A stretch of 64,000 bases of DNA. Source: CAZSSH01 sp964609825 (GTDB lineage: Bacteria; Verrucomicrobiota; Lentisphaeria; Victivallales; Victivallaceae). Positions 1 through 8,743 of the stretch are shown here, piece by piece; the stretch's first letter is position 1; the number at the start of each line of letters is the position of its first letter. The notes under the pieces are model-generated. The model did no database searches. It was not told the DNA's origin and saw only the letters and a list, made by a program, of their open reading frames with translations. Made by a program: the position numbers and the translations under genes. Location: contig CAZSSH010000010.1 of NCBI GenBank assembly GCA_964609825.1, positions 248,001 to 312,000 on the forward strand, written 5' to 3'.

Positions 1-405
1 GAAATCGCCACCATGCTCGAAATGCCGGTCGCCCGCGTGAGCGCGATCAAAAAAATGTCCTGCCAGACCGTTTCCTTGCAGGCCACCGTCGGCAATGATG
101 AGGATGGGTCGATTTTGGAGGACTTCATTGCCGACGACAGCGCCGCCGATCCGGTGCGCGATTTTGCCAAAAAATTATTGTATGAGAAGCTCTACGAGAT
201 GCTCAATACTTTGCCAGACCGCGAGTTGCAGATTATCATCCTCCGGTTCGGCCTCTTTGGGCAGCCGAGTCTGCCGTTGATCGAGATCAGCAAAAAATTT
301 AACCTCACCCGCGAGCGGATCCGGCAGATCGAGGCAAAGATCATCGAGACTTTGCGGTCACCGGCCAAACTCAAGTATCTCGACGGGTGTGTGCAAACCG
401 AGTGA
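1..405 (+). CDS. RNA polymerase sigma-70 factor, C-terminal part (5' end outside window)
   Basis: The reading frame is open from the first base, so the gene starts upstream of the window. The visible 134 residues match sigma region 3 (EIATMLEMPVARV, then an acidic linker ending FIADDSAADP) followed by region 4, whose helix-turn-helix binds the -35 box (LPDRELQIIILRFGL, then LTRERIRQIEAKIIETLR). This is the layout of primary or group 2 sigma factors (RpoD/RpoS-like), but regions 1 and 2 are not visible, so primary and alternative sigma cannot be told apart. It ends five bases before the ABC ATPase start, suggesting co-transcription or read-through. Family assignment is firm; the subtype is open. 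Confidence 0.9.
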   Translation, partial: EIATMLEMPVARVSAIKKMSCQTVSLQATVGNDEDGSILEDFIADDSAADPVRDFAKKLLYEKLYEMLNTLPDRELQIIILRFGLFGQPSLPLIEISKKFNLTRERIRQIEAKIIETLRSPAKLKYLDGCVQTE

Positions 406-409
406 AGCA

Positions 410-1360
410 ATGACCAAAGTAGAAATCAGCAACATCAACAAATCTTATCAATCCAGCGTCCCGGTTCTGTCAAGCTGCAATCTCTCGATCGAGCCGGGCG
501 AATTGTTTTTTTTACTCGGCCCCTCCGGGTGCGGCAAGTCAACGTTGCTGCGCATCGTGGCCGGACTGGTCAGCCAGGACTCTGGCTCAATTACCTTTAA
601 CGGCCGCGAGATCGGCAATCTCGCCCCCGAGAAACGCAAAGCGGCGATGGTGTTTCAAAATTACGCGTTGTGGCCGCATTTGACCGTGTTTGAAAACGTG
701 GCTTTTGGTTTACGCATCCAAAAGATGGGGAGTGAGGCCATCCGTCAGGAGGTTGCCGCCGCCCTTAAATTGGTTGATCTTGCCGGTTTTGCCGACCGCA
801 AAATTACCTCGTTATCCGGCGGGCAGCAGCAGCGCGTCGCTTTGGCCCGCGCCTTGGCGGTGCGCCCCGAGGTGCTGCTTTTGGACGAGCCGTTGTCCAA
901 CTTGGACGCGCGCTTTCGCGATTTGATGCGCGAGGAAATCAAGCGCATTTGCAAAGAGCGCAATCAAACCGCCATTTATGTGACCCATGACCGCCACGAG
1001 GCGCTGAGCATGGCCGATCAGGTGGCGGTGATGCACAATGGCGTCATTGAGCAAGTCGGCAGCCCCGAAACTTTGTACGAGCGCCCGGTCAACCGGTTTG
1101 TCGCGACTTTTTTGGGCGATATCAATATGTTCGGCAATCTGATGGTGCGCCCGGAGAATCTGCGCTTTGACTCGCCCGACAACTCGTTGGAGGCAGTGCT
1201 GGTCAAGCGCACCTATTTGGGCGACCACTGCGAGTGGCGTTTGCTGCACGAAAATCGGCAGCTGATCGTCATTGAGAGCGGCCGCGCCGTCCGCCGCGAG
1301 CTGGGCCAAACCTGTCGCCTCGGCTTTGCTTCGGCCGATGCGGTAATACTGCGGGATTGA
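410..1360 (+). CDS. ABC transporter ATP-binding protein, Fe(III)/polyamine type
   Basis: This is the ATP-hydrolysing subunit of an importer whose binding protein and permease follow. Seen in sequence: Walker A GPSGCGKST (about residues 37-45), Q-loop FQNY, signature LSGGQQQR (about 135-142), Walker B LLLDEP (about 156-161), H-loop VTHD, and a short C-terminal TOBE-like region (MVRPENLRF). Length is 316 aa from ATG 410. A GTG 21 bases upstream in the same frame would overlap the sigma gene, and I prefer the ATG because the homologous core starts right after it. The family (CUT2/MOI subfamily, as in FbpC/PotA) carries iron, polyamines or similar small solutes; the real substrate is unknown. Confidence 0.9.
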   Translation: MTKVEISNINKSYQSSVPVLSSCNLSIEPGELFFLLGPSGCGKSTLLRIVAGLVSQDSGSITFNGREIGNLAPEKRKAAMVFQNYALWPHLTVFENVAFGLRIQKMGSEAIRQEVAAALKLVDLAGFADRKITSLSGGQQQRVALARALAVRPEVLLLDEPLSNLDARFRDLMREEIKRICKERNQTAIYVTHDRHEALSMADQVAVMHNGVIEQVGSPETLYERPVNRFVATFLGDINMFGNLMVRPENLRFDSPDNSLEAVLVKRTYLGDHCEWRLLHENRQLIVIESGRAVRRELGQTCRLGFASADAVILRD

Positions 1361-1364
1361 TGTT

Positions 1365-2951
1365 ATGCTCGGGAAATTTTTGCTGGCCATGTTGCCGATT
1401 GCGGCGTTGCTGATTATCCCGCTGGTGTTGCGGCCCGGGCACGACAAAGCCCCCGGCAATGCCGCCGCCGAAAAACTGGTGGTGATTTCCGCCCACAATG
1501 AGTCGGTCAAGCATGAGTACTCGGTTGCCTTTGCCAAACATTACCGGCAAAAATACGGCGTTGATATTGAGATCGATTACCGCAACCCCGGCGGCACCTC
1601 CGACATCGTCCGCTACATCAATGACCGTTATACCGCCGAGTTCCGCCACTTGTACGAGCAAAAATACCCAGGGATGTGGGACAACCTCATCGCTTCAAGT
1701 TTCAACAACCCCAAAATCGACCGCGATCCGGCCGCCGACCCGCGCGCCAAGGAGGCGCGGCAGATGTTTCTCTCCTCCAATATCGGCATCGGCTTGGACG
1801 TCATGGCCGGCGGCGGCACCTTTGACATGGCGCGCCATGCCGCCAAAGGATATGCCGTCGATGCTCAGGTAAAGACGCGCCACCCCGAGTACTTCCGGGA
1901 CGATGTCATTGCCGAGAGCTTCGGCGGCGAGCGCTTGTATGACAAAGAGGGGCGCTACTACGGCGTGGTGTTGTCCACCTTTGGGGTTTGCTACAATCTT
2001 GACCGCATCCGTGAGCTCGCAGACCCGACGCCGCCGGTGAAATGGGCGGATTTGGGCGAACCTAAATATTTTAACACGCTCGTGGTCGCCGACCCCTCCA
2101 AGTCCGGCTCGGCCAACAAATGTTTCGAAATCTTAATCCAGCAGCAGATGGCCGAGAGCAATCCCGCCGACGGCTGGGTGCGCGGCATGGGGCTGGTAAA
2201 ACGCATCATTGCCAACGCCCGGACCGTCACCGAGAGCGCCGGTCGGGTGGTGCGCGATGTTTCCGCCGGGGAGGCGGCCGCCGGGATGGCGATCGACACT
2301 TACGGCTTTACCGAGCAGGACTGGAACCGCTTTGTCTTTGACGGCAAAGAACATTTTGTCTATGTCGCTCCGCAGGGCGGAACGGCGGTGTCGCCCGACC
2401 CGGTGCAATTGTTGCGCGGGGCCCCCAATCCGCGGGCGGCGCGCGAATTCATTGACTTTTTACTCTCTCCCGAGGGGCAAAAAATCCATTGCTTTAAAGT
2501 CGGCGTCACTGACGGACCGCAAAAAGTGGCTTTGCGCCGCCCGCCCATCCGTCGCGATATTTACAGCCGACAAAACGCGCCTTTGATGTCCGACCCGGAT
2601 TTCAACCCCTATATTTCGGGGGCGTCGTTTGTCTACCGGCCGGAGTTGACGGGGCCCTATTACAATTTATTGCGCGCCTTGATTAAAGCGATTGCACTGG
2701 ATGTCCAGGATGAGCTCAAGGCGGCATGGCAGGCGATCATCAAAGCGGGCGGTCCCGCCGCGGTGCCGCAGGCGTACGCGGCGTTTAACGAGCTCCCATT
2801 TCCCTATCAGGAGGCCGCCGCGGCCGCCGAGAGCATCCAGATATCCAAAAATCACTCGATGATCGAGGTGGTCGGCGTCTTGCGCAACTGGCGTGAGCAT
2901 GCGCGCAGCAATTATCTGTTGGCGGCCAAACTTGCGGAGGATGGCAAATGA
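1365..2951 (+). CDS. ABC transporter extracellular substrate-binding protein
   Basis: This is the exported binding component of the importer. The N-terminus has an uncleaved-anchor or signal segment (MLGKFLLAMLPIAALLIIPLVL) with no lipobox cysteine, followed by the opening beta-strand LVVISAHNES typical of Fe(III)/AfuA-like periplasmic binding proteins and a C-terminal helical tail. At 528 aa it is longer than the usual 330-350 aa FbpA-type protein; the extra length is in an acidic insert (about residues 90-190) and in the C-terminal helical region. It lies 4 bases after the ATPase stop and overlaps the permease start by 4 bases (ATGA), so the three are translationally coupled. Substrate not identifiable from sequence. 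Confidence 0.82.
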   Translation: MLGKFLLAMLPIAALLIIPLVLRPGHDKAPGNAAAEKLVVISAHNESVKHEYSVAFAKHYRQKYGVDIEIDYRNPGGTSDIVRYINDRYTAEFRHLYEQKYPGMWDNLIASSFNNPKIDRDPAADPRAKEARQMFLSSNIGIGLDVMAGGGTFDMARHAAKGYAVDAQVKTRHPEYFRDDVIAESFGGERLYDKEGRYYGVVLSTFGVCYNLDRIRELADPTPPVKWADLGEPKYFNTLVVADPSKSGSANKCFEILIQQQMAESNPADGWVRGMGLVKRIIANARTVTESAGRVVRDVSAGEAAAGMAIDTYGFTEQDWNRFVFDGKEHFVYVAPQGGTAVSPDPVQLLRGAPNPRAAREFIDFLLSPEGQKIHCFKVGVTDGPQKVALRRPPIRRDIYSRQNAPLMSDPDFNPYISGASFVYRPELTGPYYNLLRALIKAIALDVQDELKAAWQAIIKAGGPAAVPQAYAAFNELPFPYQEAAAAAESIQISKNHSMIEVVGVLRNWREHARSNYLLAAKLAEDGK

Positions 2952-4615
2952 GAATATTTCTGCGCTACGGAACGATGCTCCTCATCGTTTTATTTTTGCT
3001 CTTTTTTCTGATTTTGCCCACGTTTACCGTGCTACGGGCCGGGTGCGATCCGCAATTGATCGCCGAAGTCTTTGCCGGTCGGATTTACCGCGAGGGGTTA
3101 ATCAACTCCTTTTGCATTGCCGCAGTGACCACGTCGCTCGTGTTTTTGATTTCGCTCCCCTTGGCAATGATGTATTGCAAGTACGATTTTCCGTTAAAAA
3201 ATTACAGCAACTTGCTGATGATGGTCCCGATGGTATTGCCGCCCTTTGTGGGAGCGATCGGGTTTCAGCAGATTTTGGGACACTATGGCATCCTTAACGC
3301 GATACTGACGCATATCGGTCTCTCGCCGGTTGACTTTTTGGGCGGGCCGGGCAAATTTTGGTCGATTTGCATCATTGAGGCCTTGCATTTGTTTCCGATT
3401 TTGTACCTCAATTTGGTGGCGGCGATCAGCAACATCGACCCAGCCGCGCTGGAAGCCGCCAAAAATATGGGGGCGGGGAGGTTACGGCGTTTCTTTAAAA
3501 TTACGCTGCCGTTGATGAAACCGGGGATTTTGGCCGGGGGCAGCATCGTTTTGGTGTGGAGTTTTACCGAGCTCGGGACGCCCTTGATGTTTGGCTACAA
3601 CCGGGTGACGCCGGTGCAGATTTTTAACGGGATCACCGAGCTTGAGTCCAATCCGGTGCCGTTTGCCTTGGTGGTGATCATGCTGGTAATCTCGGTGTTG
3701 CTCTATGTTTTCGGAAAATGGTCGCTCTCGGGGTCGGTGGTCAACAATAACGTCAAGGGCAACAACTCGGCGGTGGCCGTGCCTTTGACCGGCAAACGCA
3801 AATGGATTCCGGCGGCCAGTTTTTGTCTGGTGGGGTTCCTCGCCGGGTTGCCGCACATTGCCTTGATTTTGAGCTCGTTCAGCAAGCGTTTTTACAACAC
3901 CGTCTGGCCGGAGGGATTTACCTTGATCAATTTTGAAAACGCCCTTTCCAATAAAATCGTGGTGCCGAGCATCATCAACAGCTTACACTACAGTTTGCTG
4001 GCCATGCTGATCGCAATTGCGGTCGGGGTATTCATCGCTTTGGCGCACATCCGGTGGAAACTCAAGGGGGGATTTTTGCTTGACGTATTGGCGATGCTGC
4101 CTTTGGCGGTGCCGGGGATCGTGATCGCTTTCGGCTTTTTAGGGATGGCGGTGCACTTTACCTGGGCGGCCAAATACTTTAACCCGGTGGAGAATCCGTT
4201 GCTGCTTTTGGCTGTCGCCTATGCCGTGCGGCGTTTGCCCTATGTGGTGCGCTCGGTGAGCGCCGGGCTCGAGCAGACCTCCGAGGAGCTTGAGTTTGCT
4301 GCGCGCAATTTGGGCGCCAATACTTGGACGGTGCTCAAAAAAGTGACGCTCCCCCTGATCATGGCCAACGTGATTGTGGGCGGGCTCTTTGCCTTCAGCT
4401 TCTCAATGCTGGAGGTCTCCGACTCTTTGATTTTGGCTCAAAAGGCCGAATTTTACCCGATCACCAAAGCGATTTTTGAGTTGTCGCAGATTTTGGGGTC
4501 AGGGCCAGCGACGGCCAGCGCTTTCGGGGTTTGGGCGGGGCTGTTTTTGGCGGCGACGCTGGCGGCGGCGGGTATCTTTTTAGGCAAACAAATTGGTAAT
4601 ATATTTAAATTATAA
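2948..4615 (+). CDS. ABC transporter permease, two-domain Fe(III) type
   Basis: The inner-membrane channel of the importer is 555 aa with about twelve hydrophobic segments. It contains two binding-protein-dependent permease modules in one chain. The EAA loop that contacts the ATPase appears twice: ALEAAKNMGAGRLRRFFKI (about residues 173-191) and EELEFAARNLGANTWTVLKK (about 440-459). A fused double permease paired with a single ATPase is the FbpB/AfuB arrangement. It overlaps the binding-protein gene by 4 bases and is followed after 9 bases by the GH106-like gene, so sugar metabolism and this importer may be one transcription unit. That makes a non-iron, sugar-derived solute worth considering, though this is inference. 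Confidence 0.88.
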   Translation: MRIFLRYGTMLLIVLFLLFFLILPTFTVLRAGCDPQLIAEVFAGRIYREGLINSFCIAAVTTSLVFLISLPLAMMYCKYDFPLKNYSNLLMMVPMVLPPFVGAIGFQQILGHYGILNAILTHIGLSPVDFLGGPGKFWSICIIEALHLFPILYLNLVAAISNIDPAALEAAKNMGAGRLRRFFKITLPLMKPGILAGGSIVLVWSFTELGTPLMFGYNRVTPVQIFNGITELESNPVPFALVVIMLVISVLLYVFGKWSLSGSVVNNNVKGNNSAVAVPLTGKRKWIPAASFCLVGFLAGLPHIALILSSFSKRFYNTVWPEGFTLINFENALSNKIVVPSIINSLHYSLLAMLIAIAVGVFIALAHIRWKLKGGFLLDVLAMLPLAVPGIVIAFGFLGMAVHFTWAAKYFNPVENPLLLLAVAYAVRRLPYVVRSVSAGLEQTSEELEFAARNLGANTWTVLKKVTLPLIMANVIVGGLFAFSFSMLEVSDSLILAQKAEFYPITKAIFELSQILGSGPATASAFGVWAGLFLAATLAAAGIFLGKQIGNIFKL

Positions 4616-4624
4616 AGGATATTT

Positions 4625-7600
4625 ATGCAGACACTCAATTTGATCGATCCGGGCAAGCAATACCGCCCGGTCCCGTTTTGGAGCTGGAATGATGAGTTGG
4701 ACCCGGCCGAATTGCGCCATCAGATACGGGAGATGGACAAAGCAGGTTTGGGCGGCTTTTTTATGCACGCCCGCGGCGGCCTTAAGACGCAATACTTGAG
4801 CCCCGAGTGGATGGCGTGCGTCGAGGCCTGTTTGGACGAGGCCGGCAAACTCGGGATGAATGCGTGGCTCTATGACGAAAACGGCTGGCCGAGCGGCTTC
4901 GGCGGCGGTCTCGTTAACAATCTTGGCGAAAAATATCAGCAGAAATATCTGCGCCTTAAAGTCGCTTCGGTGGCCGAAGCGCGCAAGATCAAGCAACCGA
5001 TCGGCTATTATACACGGGACGGCGCGACCTTTTTGGGGACCACTCTCCCCAAAAAAATTTCCGGCGAAGTTTTGACGGCTTATTACGACATCAATCCTTA
5101 TTATGTCGACAATCTTGACCGCGAGGTGGTCGCCGAGTTTATTCGCGTCACTCATCAGCATTATTACGAAAATCTGCCCAAAAAGCTTTTGAAACACCTG
5201 CGCGGAATTTTTACCGACGAGCCGCAGCTGTCGCGCAACGGTTTGGTTTGGTCGCTGGTGCTCCCGGCGGCGTATCAGGCAAAATACGGCGTTGATTTGC
5301 TGCCGCAGCTGCCCGCGCTGGAGTTTGACTTGCCGTGGTCGGGCGAGGTGCGTATCCGCTTTTGGAGTTTGGTCGCCGAGATGTTTAACGAAAACTTTAT
5401 GAAGCAGATTCGCCAGTGGTGTGACAAGCACAAATGGATGATCACCGGACACCATGTTTTGGAGGAGTGGTTAAACGAGCAGATCCCGGCCAACGGCACG
5501 GTGATGAGCCAATATCAGTATTATAACATCCCAGGCATCGACCACTTGTGCCGGACGTTGCCCTCGACGCTGGCGCAAATCCAACTGGTGTCCGCCGCCG
5601 CTCAATTCGGTCAAAAACAGATTTTGACCGAGAGTTTTGCCTTGACCGGGTGGAATATGAATTTTTCGGGGATGAAGTGGATGTTTCAGCAGCAGCTCGC
5701 CCACGGCGTCAATTTTTTGTGTCAGCACTTGCAGAGCTACACGTTGAGGGGGTTGCGCAAGCGGGATTATCCGCCCTCGCTCTTTATCCATCAGCCGTGG
5801 TGGGAGGATTATAAGAAACTCAACGATTACTTCAGTCGCGCCGGGATGGTGCTGGCCGAGGGGCGGGCCAATGTCCGCGTTTTGGTCGTACACCCGATTT
5901 CGTCGGCGTGGAAACACTTGAACGGTCAGCGCAACAATAAAAAAGTTGAGTTTTACACCGATGCCTTGCGCAATTTGTCGGAGGCGCTCAAGGGGTATCA
6001 GGTTGAGCACCATTATCTCGACCCGGTCATTTTTGAGAAATACGGCTCGCTGCAAAAGAACGGTGAAATCAAGGTCAACCTCAAAACCTATGACGTGGTG
6101 ATTTTGCCCCAGATTTCCGACTTTACGCGTAAAATGGCCGATGTTTTGACCAAATTTTCGCAGAACAATCTGGTAATCCGGGTCCGCAACACGTTTGAGC
6201 CCGAGTTGACCACGGTGGACGGCAAATTGGCGACGCTCCCGTTTCTCGACAATGCGTGCTCCTTTGACAGTGAGGATGCCGCCGCCCGTTTTGCCGCTCT
6301 GGTGCTCAAAAATGAAATCGTGAGCGTCTGCGAAAACGGTGTCGCCACCCAAAAAATCTATACCACCGACCGTTATTTCGCCGACTTCAACGGACGCGAG
6401 GCGATGGTCTACTTTTTTGCCAATACGGCGATGAACAGTGCTTGCTATGCGGAAATTTCCATCCCCTGCGGCGAATTCAACAAAATTGAGGCCTTGAATC
6501 TCTTCACCGGCCAATTGATGCAGCTTGATCATGTGATTGTCAAAAACGGCTGGGCCTTTTTCCGCTATCCGTTTGCCGAGGGCGGCGGGCTGATGATTGT
6601 TTGCAGCGCCAAGCGCAGTCGCAATCTTCCCTTGTTCCGCCCCGAAAACGTGTGGGAACTCCCCGCCGTCAAAAAGTTGGCCGACGAGTTTGCGTTGGCC
6701 GGCTACACCGGCAATTTGTTTACCATCGACCGCTGCCGTTACCGCGTGGACGGCGGCGAGTGGGTGAGTGACGACATCAGCGTAATTCAGGAGCAGCTGC
6801 TTGCGTTGCGCAAAAATTGCAAACTGGAGATGGAGCTTGAGTTCTTCTGCGACGACGATTTTAACTTTGAGCAAGACTTGGAGCTGGGTGTGGAGAATCC
6901 CGAGCGTTTCGACTTTGCGCTCAATGGTGTCGCCTTTGGTGAAGTTGACAACGGCATGCTCTTTGATCAGGCGTTCCGCCGTCTCGCGTTGCCGAAATCG
7001 GTAAAAAAGGGCCGCAATGTGATTGCGGTCAACACCGTTTTTCGTCAAAACAAGGAAGTTTATCAGGCCTTGAAGCGCGCCGAAAAGTTTGAAACTGAGC
7101 GCAATAAGCTCACGTTTGACTGGGAAATCGAGAGCATGTACCTCGTCGGCGATTTCTCCGTCCGTCACCATGGGCCGGTGGTCGAGCTCGACCGCAAAGC
7201 GGTACGTTATCAGGGGGCGTTTACCCTTGGCGGCAATTTTGCCGGCAAGACGCTTTCCGGTAATCTGTTATTTGACGGCATGCCTTTTTTTGCCGGCAAG
7301 TGTCTCTTGACGACCAAAGTAAACCTGACCAAAAATGAAGTCAAAAATATCCGCTTTTTGCGGTTTGCCCAAGACGGCGCCAACTCGTATCAAATCCGGA
7401 TCAACGGTAAAAATTGCGGCACCGTTTACTGGGCGCCATATGCCGTCGATGTCGGTGATTTGCTCGCCGAGGGCGAAAATTTGATCGAAGTCGAGGTCAC
7501 CACTTCGCTGCGCAATTTGCTCGGGCCTTTCCACCTGGCCGAGGGGGAATCCTATGCGGTGCATACGATGTCTTTTACACGTCGCGGCCAGTGTCATTGG

Positions 7601-7669
7601 CTCAGTAATGATTATAATCCCTATTATTGCTTTGTCAAATTGGGTGTGTCGGCGCTGGAGCTGGTGTAA
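4625..7669 (+). CDS. Glycoside hydrolase, GH106-like (alpha-L-rhamnosidase family type)
   Basis: This 1014 aa protein has no signal peptide, so it is probably cytosolic. Its opening (PFWSWNDELDPAELRHQI, then GLGGFFMHARGGL and WLYDENGWPSGFGGG) is characteristic of the large TIM-barrel family grouped with GH106. A central region follows (FTDEPQLSRNGL, HHVLEEWLNEQ), then a C-terminal jelly-roll sugar-binding domain of GH2 type (YQIRINGKNCGTVYWAPYAVD, then LLAEGENLIEVEVTTSLRNLLGP). Characterised GH106 members remove alpha-L-rhamnose, but this group also holds uncharacterised proteins, so the substrate is tentative. The stop codon abuts the ATG of the next oxidoreductase with no gap, consistent with one operon from the ABC genes onward. 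Confidence 0.72.
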   Translation: MQTLNLIDPGKQYRPVPFWSWNDELDPAELRHQIREMDKAGLGGFFMHARGGLKTQYLSPEWMACVEACLDEAGKLGMNAWLYDENGWPSGFGGGLVNNLGEKYQQKYLRLKVASVAEARKIKQPIGYYTRDGATFLGTTLPKKISGEVLTAYYDINPYYVDNLDREVVAEFIRVTHQHYYENLPKKLLKHLRGIFTDEPQLSRNGLVWSLVLPAAYQAKYGVDLLPQLPALEFDLPWSGEVRIRFWSLVAEMFNENFMKQIRQWCDKHKWMITGHHVLEEWLNEQIPANGTVMSQYQYYNIPGIDHLCRTLPSTLAQIQLVSAAAQFGQKQILTESFALTGWNMNFSGMKWMFQQQLAHGVNFLCQHLQSYTLRGLRKRDYPPSLFIHQPWWEDYKKLNDYFSRAGMVLAEGRANVRVLVVHPISSAWKHLNGQRNNKKVEFYTDALRNLSEALKGYQVEHHYLDPVIFEKYGSLQKNGEIKVNLKTYDVVILPQISDFTRKMADVLTKFSQNNLVIRVRNTFEPELTTVDGKLATLPFLDNACSFDSEDAAARFAALVLKNEIVSVCENGVATQKIYTTDRYFADFNGREAMVYFFANTAMNSACYAEISIPCGEFNKIEALNLFTGQLMQLDHVIVKNGWAFFRYPFAEGGGLMIVCSAKRSRNLPLFRPENVWELPAVKKLADEFALAGYTGNLFTIDRCRYRVDGGEWVSDDISVIQEQLLALRKNCKLEMELEFFCDDDFNFEQDLELGVENPERFDFALNGVAFGEVDNGMLFDQAFRRLALPKSVKKGRNVIAVNTVFRQNKEVYQALKRAEKFETERNKLTFDWEIESMYLVGDFSVRHHGPVVELDRKAVRYQGAFTLGGNFAGKTLSGNLLFDGMPFFAGKCLLTTKVNLTKNEVKNIRFLRFAQDGANSYQIRINGKNCGTVYWAPYAVDVGDLLAEGENLIEVEVTTSLRNLLGPFHLAEGESYAVHTMSFTRRGQCHWLSNDYNPYYCFVKLGVSALELV

Positions 7670-8665
7670 ATGATCCGCTGGGGCATCGCCGGCACCGGGC
7701 GGATTGCTCAATGCTTTGCCGACAGCATCCGGCCTCTGGAGGCCGGGCATTTGGTCGCCGTCTCGGGTTCGGATGCTGTTCGAGTCCGGCAGTTTGCCGC
7801 GCAAAACCGCATTGAATATGCGCTAAGCCACTCTGAGTTGGTCAAGTTTGATCGGCTTGATGCGGTGTATGTCTGCATGGATCATCCCGGTCATTACAAG
7901 TACGCTCTGGCGGCACTGCAGCACGGCAAGGCGGTGCTTTGCGAGAAGCCCGCCGCGCTGGCAAGCACGGAGCTGGCGCATCTGACGGAGACGGCGGCGG
8001 CCAAAGGGCGGTTGTTTGCCGAGGCCTATATGTATCGATTTGGACCGCAAATGGCGGAGCTGACCGCTCTGCTGCGGCAAGGGATGATTGGCTGTCTGCG
8101 GCAGATTGAGGCGAGTTTCGGCTTTGAAGCTCCTTACAACCCTGTCGATCGGCTTTACCGCAATGAGTTGAGCGGTGGCGCGATTTACGATGTCGGCGGG
8201 TATCCGTCCAGTCTCGCGGGGTTGGTCGCGGGTGTGGCGCTCGGGCAAACCTTTGCCGACTGCCGTGAAATGACGGGATGCGTCATCCGTGATCGCGGTA
8301 TTGATGTCTATGCCGAGGCCAAACTCCGGTTTGACCAAAATATCACGGCCGAAATCGCCACTGCCTGTGACCGGCAACTCGACAATACTTTATTGATACG
8401 GGGCAGCAAGGGTGAGATAACGTTGACCGACCCTTGGGCGGCTTCACGGAGCGGTCCGCCGGATTGCCGGATGACGCTTACTTTGGACGGCAAAAATGAC
8501 GAGCAGCAAATCCGCTATCGTTACAATTCTTTTACTTATGAGATTGCCGCCTTTATGTCGGCACTGCAAAATCATCAGTCCAGCCTGGACTTTCCGGCGC
8601 TCAGTCCTGCCGACAGCGTCAAAAATTTGAAAATTATGGAAAATTGGCGAAAATTGAGTTGCTGA
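7670..8665 (+). CDS. Gfo/Idh/MocA family NAD(P)-dependent oxidoreductase
   Basis: This 331 aa protein has an N-terminal Rossmann fold with the dinucleotide motif GIAGTGRIAQ (residues 4-13), the family EKP motif (VLCEKPAALA, about residues 90-99) and a C-terminal alpha/beta substrate domain (GGAIYDVGGYPSSLA). Members oxidise or reduce sugars, inositols or sugar acids. Its start codon follows the GH106-like stop directly, so it probably acts on the sugar released by that enzyme. Substrate unknown. It is the last gene before a new promoter. Confidence 0.9.
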   Translation: MIRWGIAGTGRIAQCFADSIRPLEAGHLVAVSGSDAVRVRQFAAQNRIEYALSHSELVKFDRLDAVYVCMDHPGHYKYALAALQHGKAVLCEKPAALASTELAHLTETAAAKGRLFAEAYMYRFGPQMAELTALLRQGMIGCLRQIEASFGFEAPYNPVDRLYRNELSGGAIYDVGGYPSSLAGLVAGVALGQTFADCREMTGCVIRDRGIDVYAEAKLRFDQNITAEIATACDRQLDNTLLIRGSKGEITLTDPWAASRSGPPDCRMTLTLDGKNDEQQIRYRYNSFTYEIAAFMSALQNHQSSLDFPALSPADSVKNLKIMENWRKLSC

Positions 8666-8670
8666 AACTC

Positions 8671-8698
8671 TTGAATATCGGGTTGATGGTGATATATT
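8671..8698 (+). promoter_or_regulatory. Putative sigma-70 promoter for uxaE
   Basis: TTGAAT and TATATT boxes are separated by 16 bases, 45 bases upstream of the uxaE start, just after the preceding stop codon. Pattern match only. Confidence 0.5.
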
Positions 8699-8743
8699 AA
8701 ATACGTTATTTTGTCGAAATTTTTGTAAGGATATCATAAGAGA

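Noticed and set aside
5471..7171. 566-codon open frame antisense to the GH106-like gene
   Set aside because: Long GC-rich genes give open antisense frames; no recognised domain, no ribosome binding site, and it mirrors the codon pattern of the real gene.
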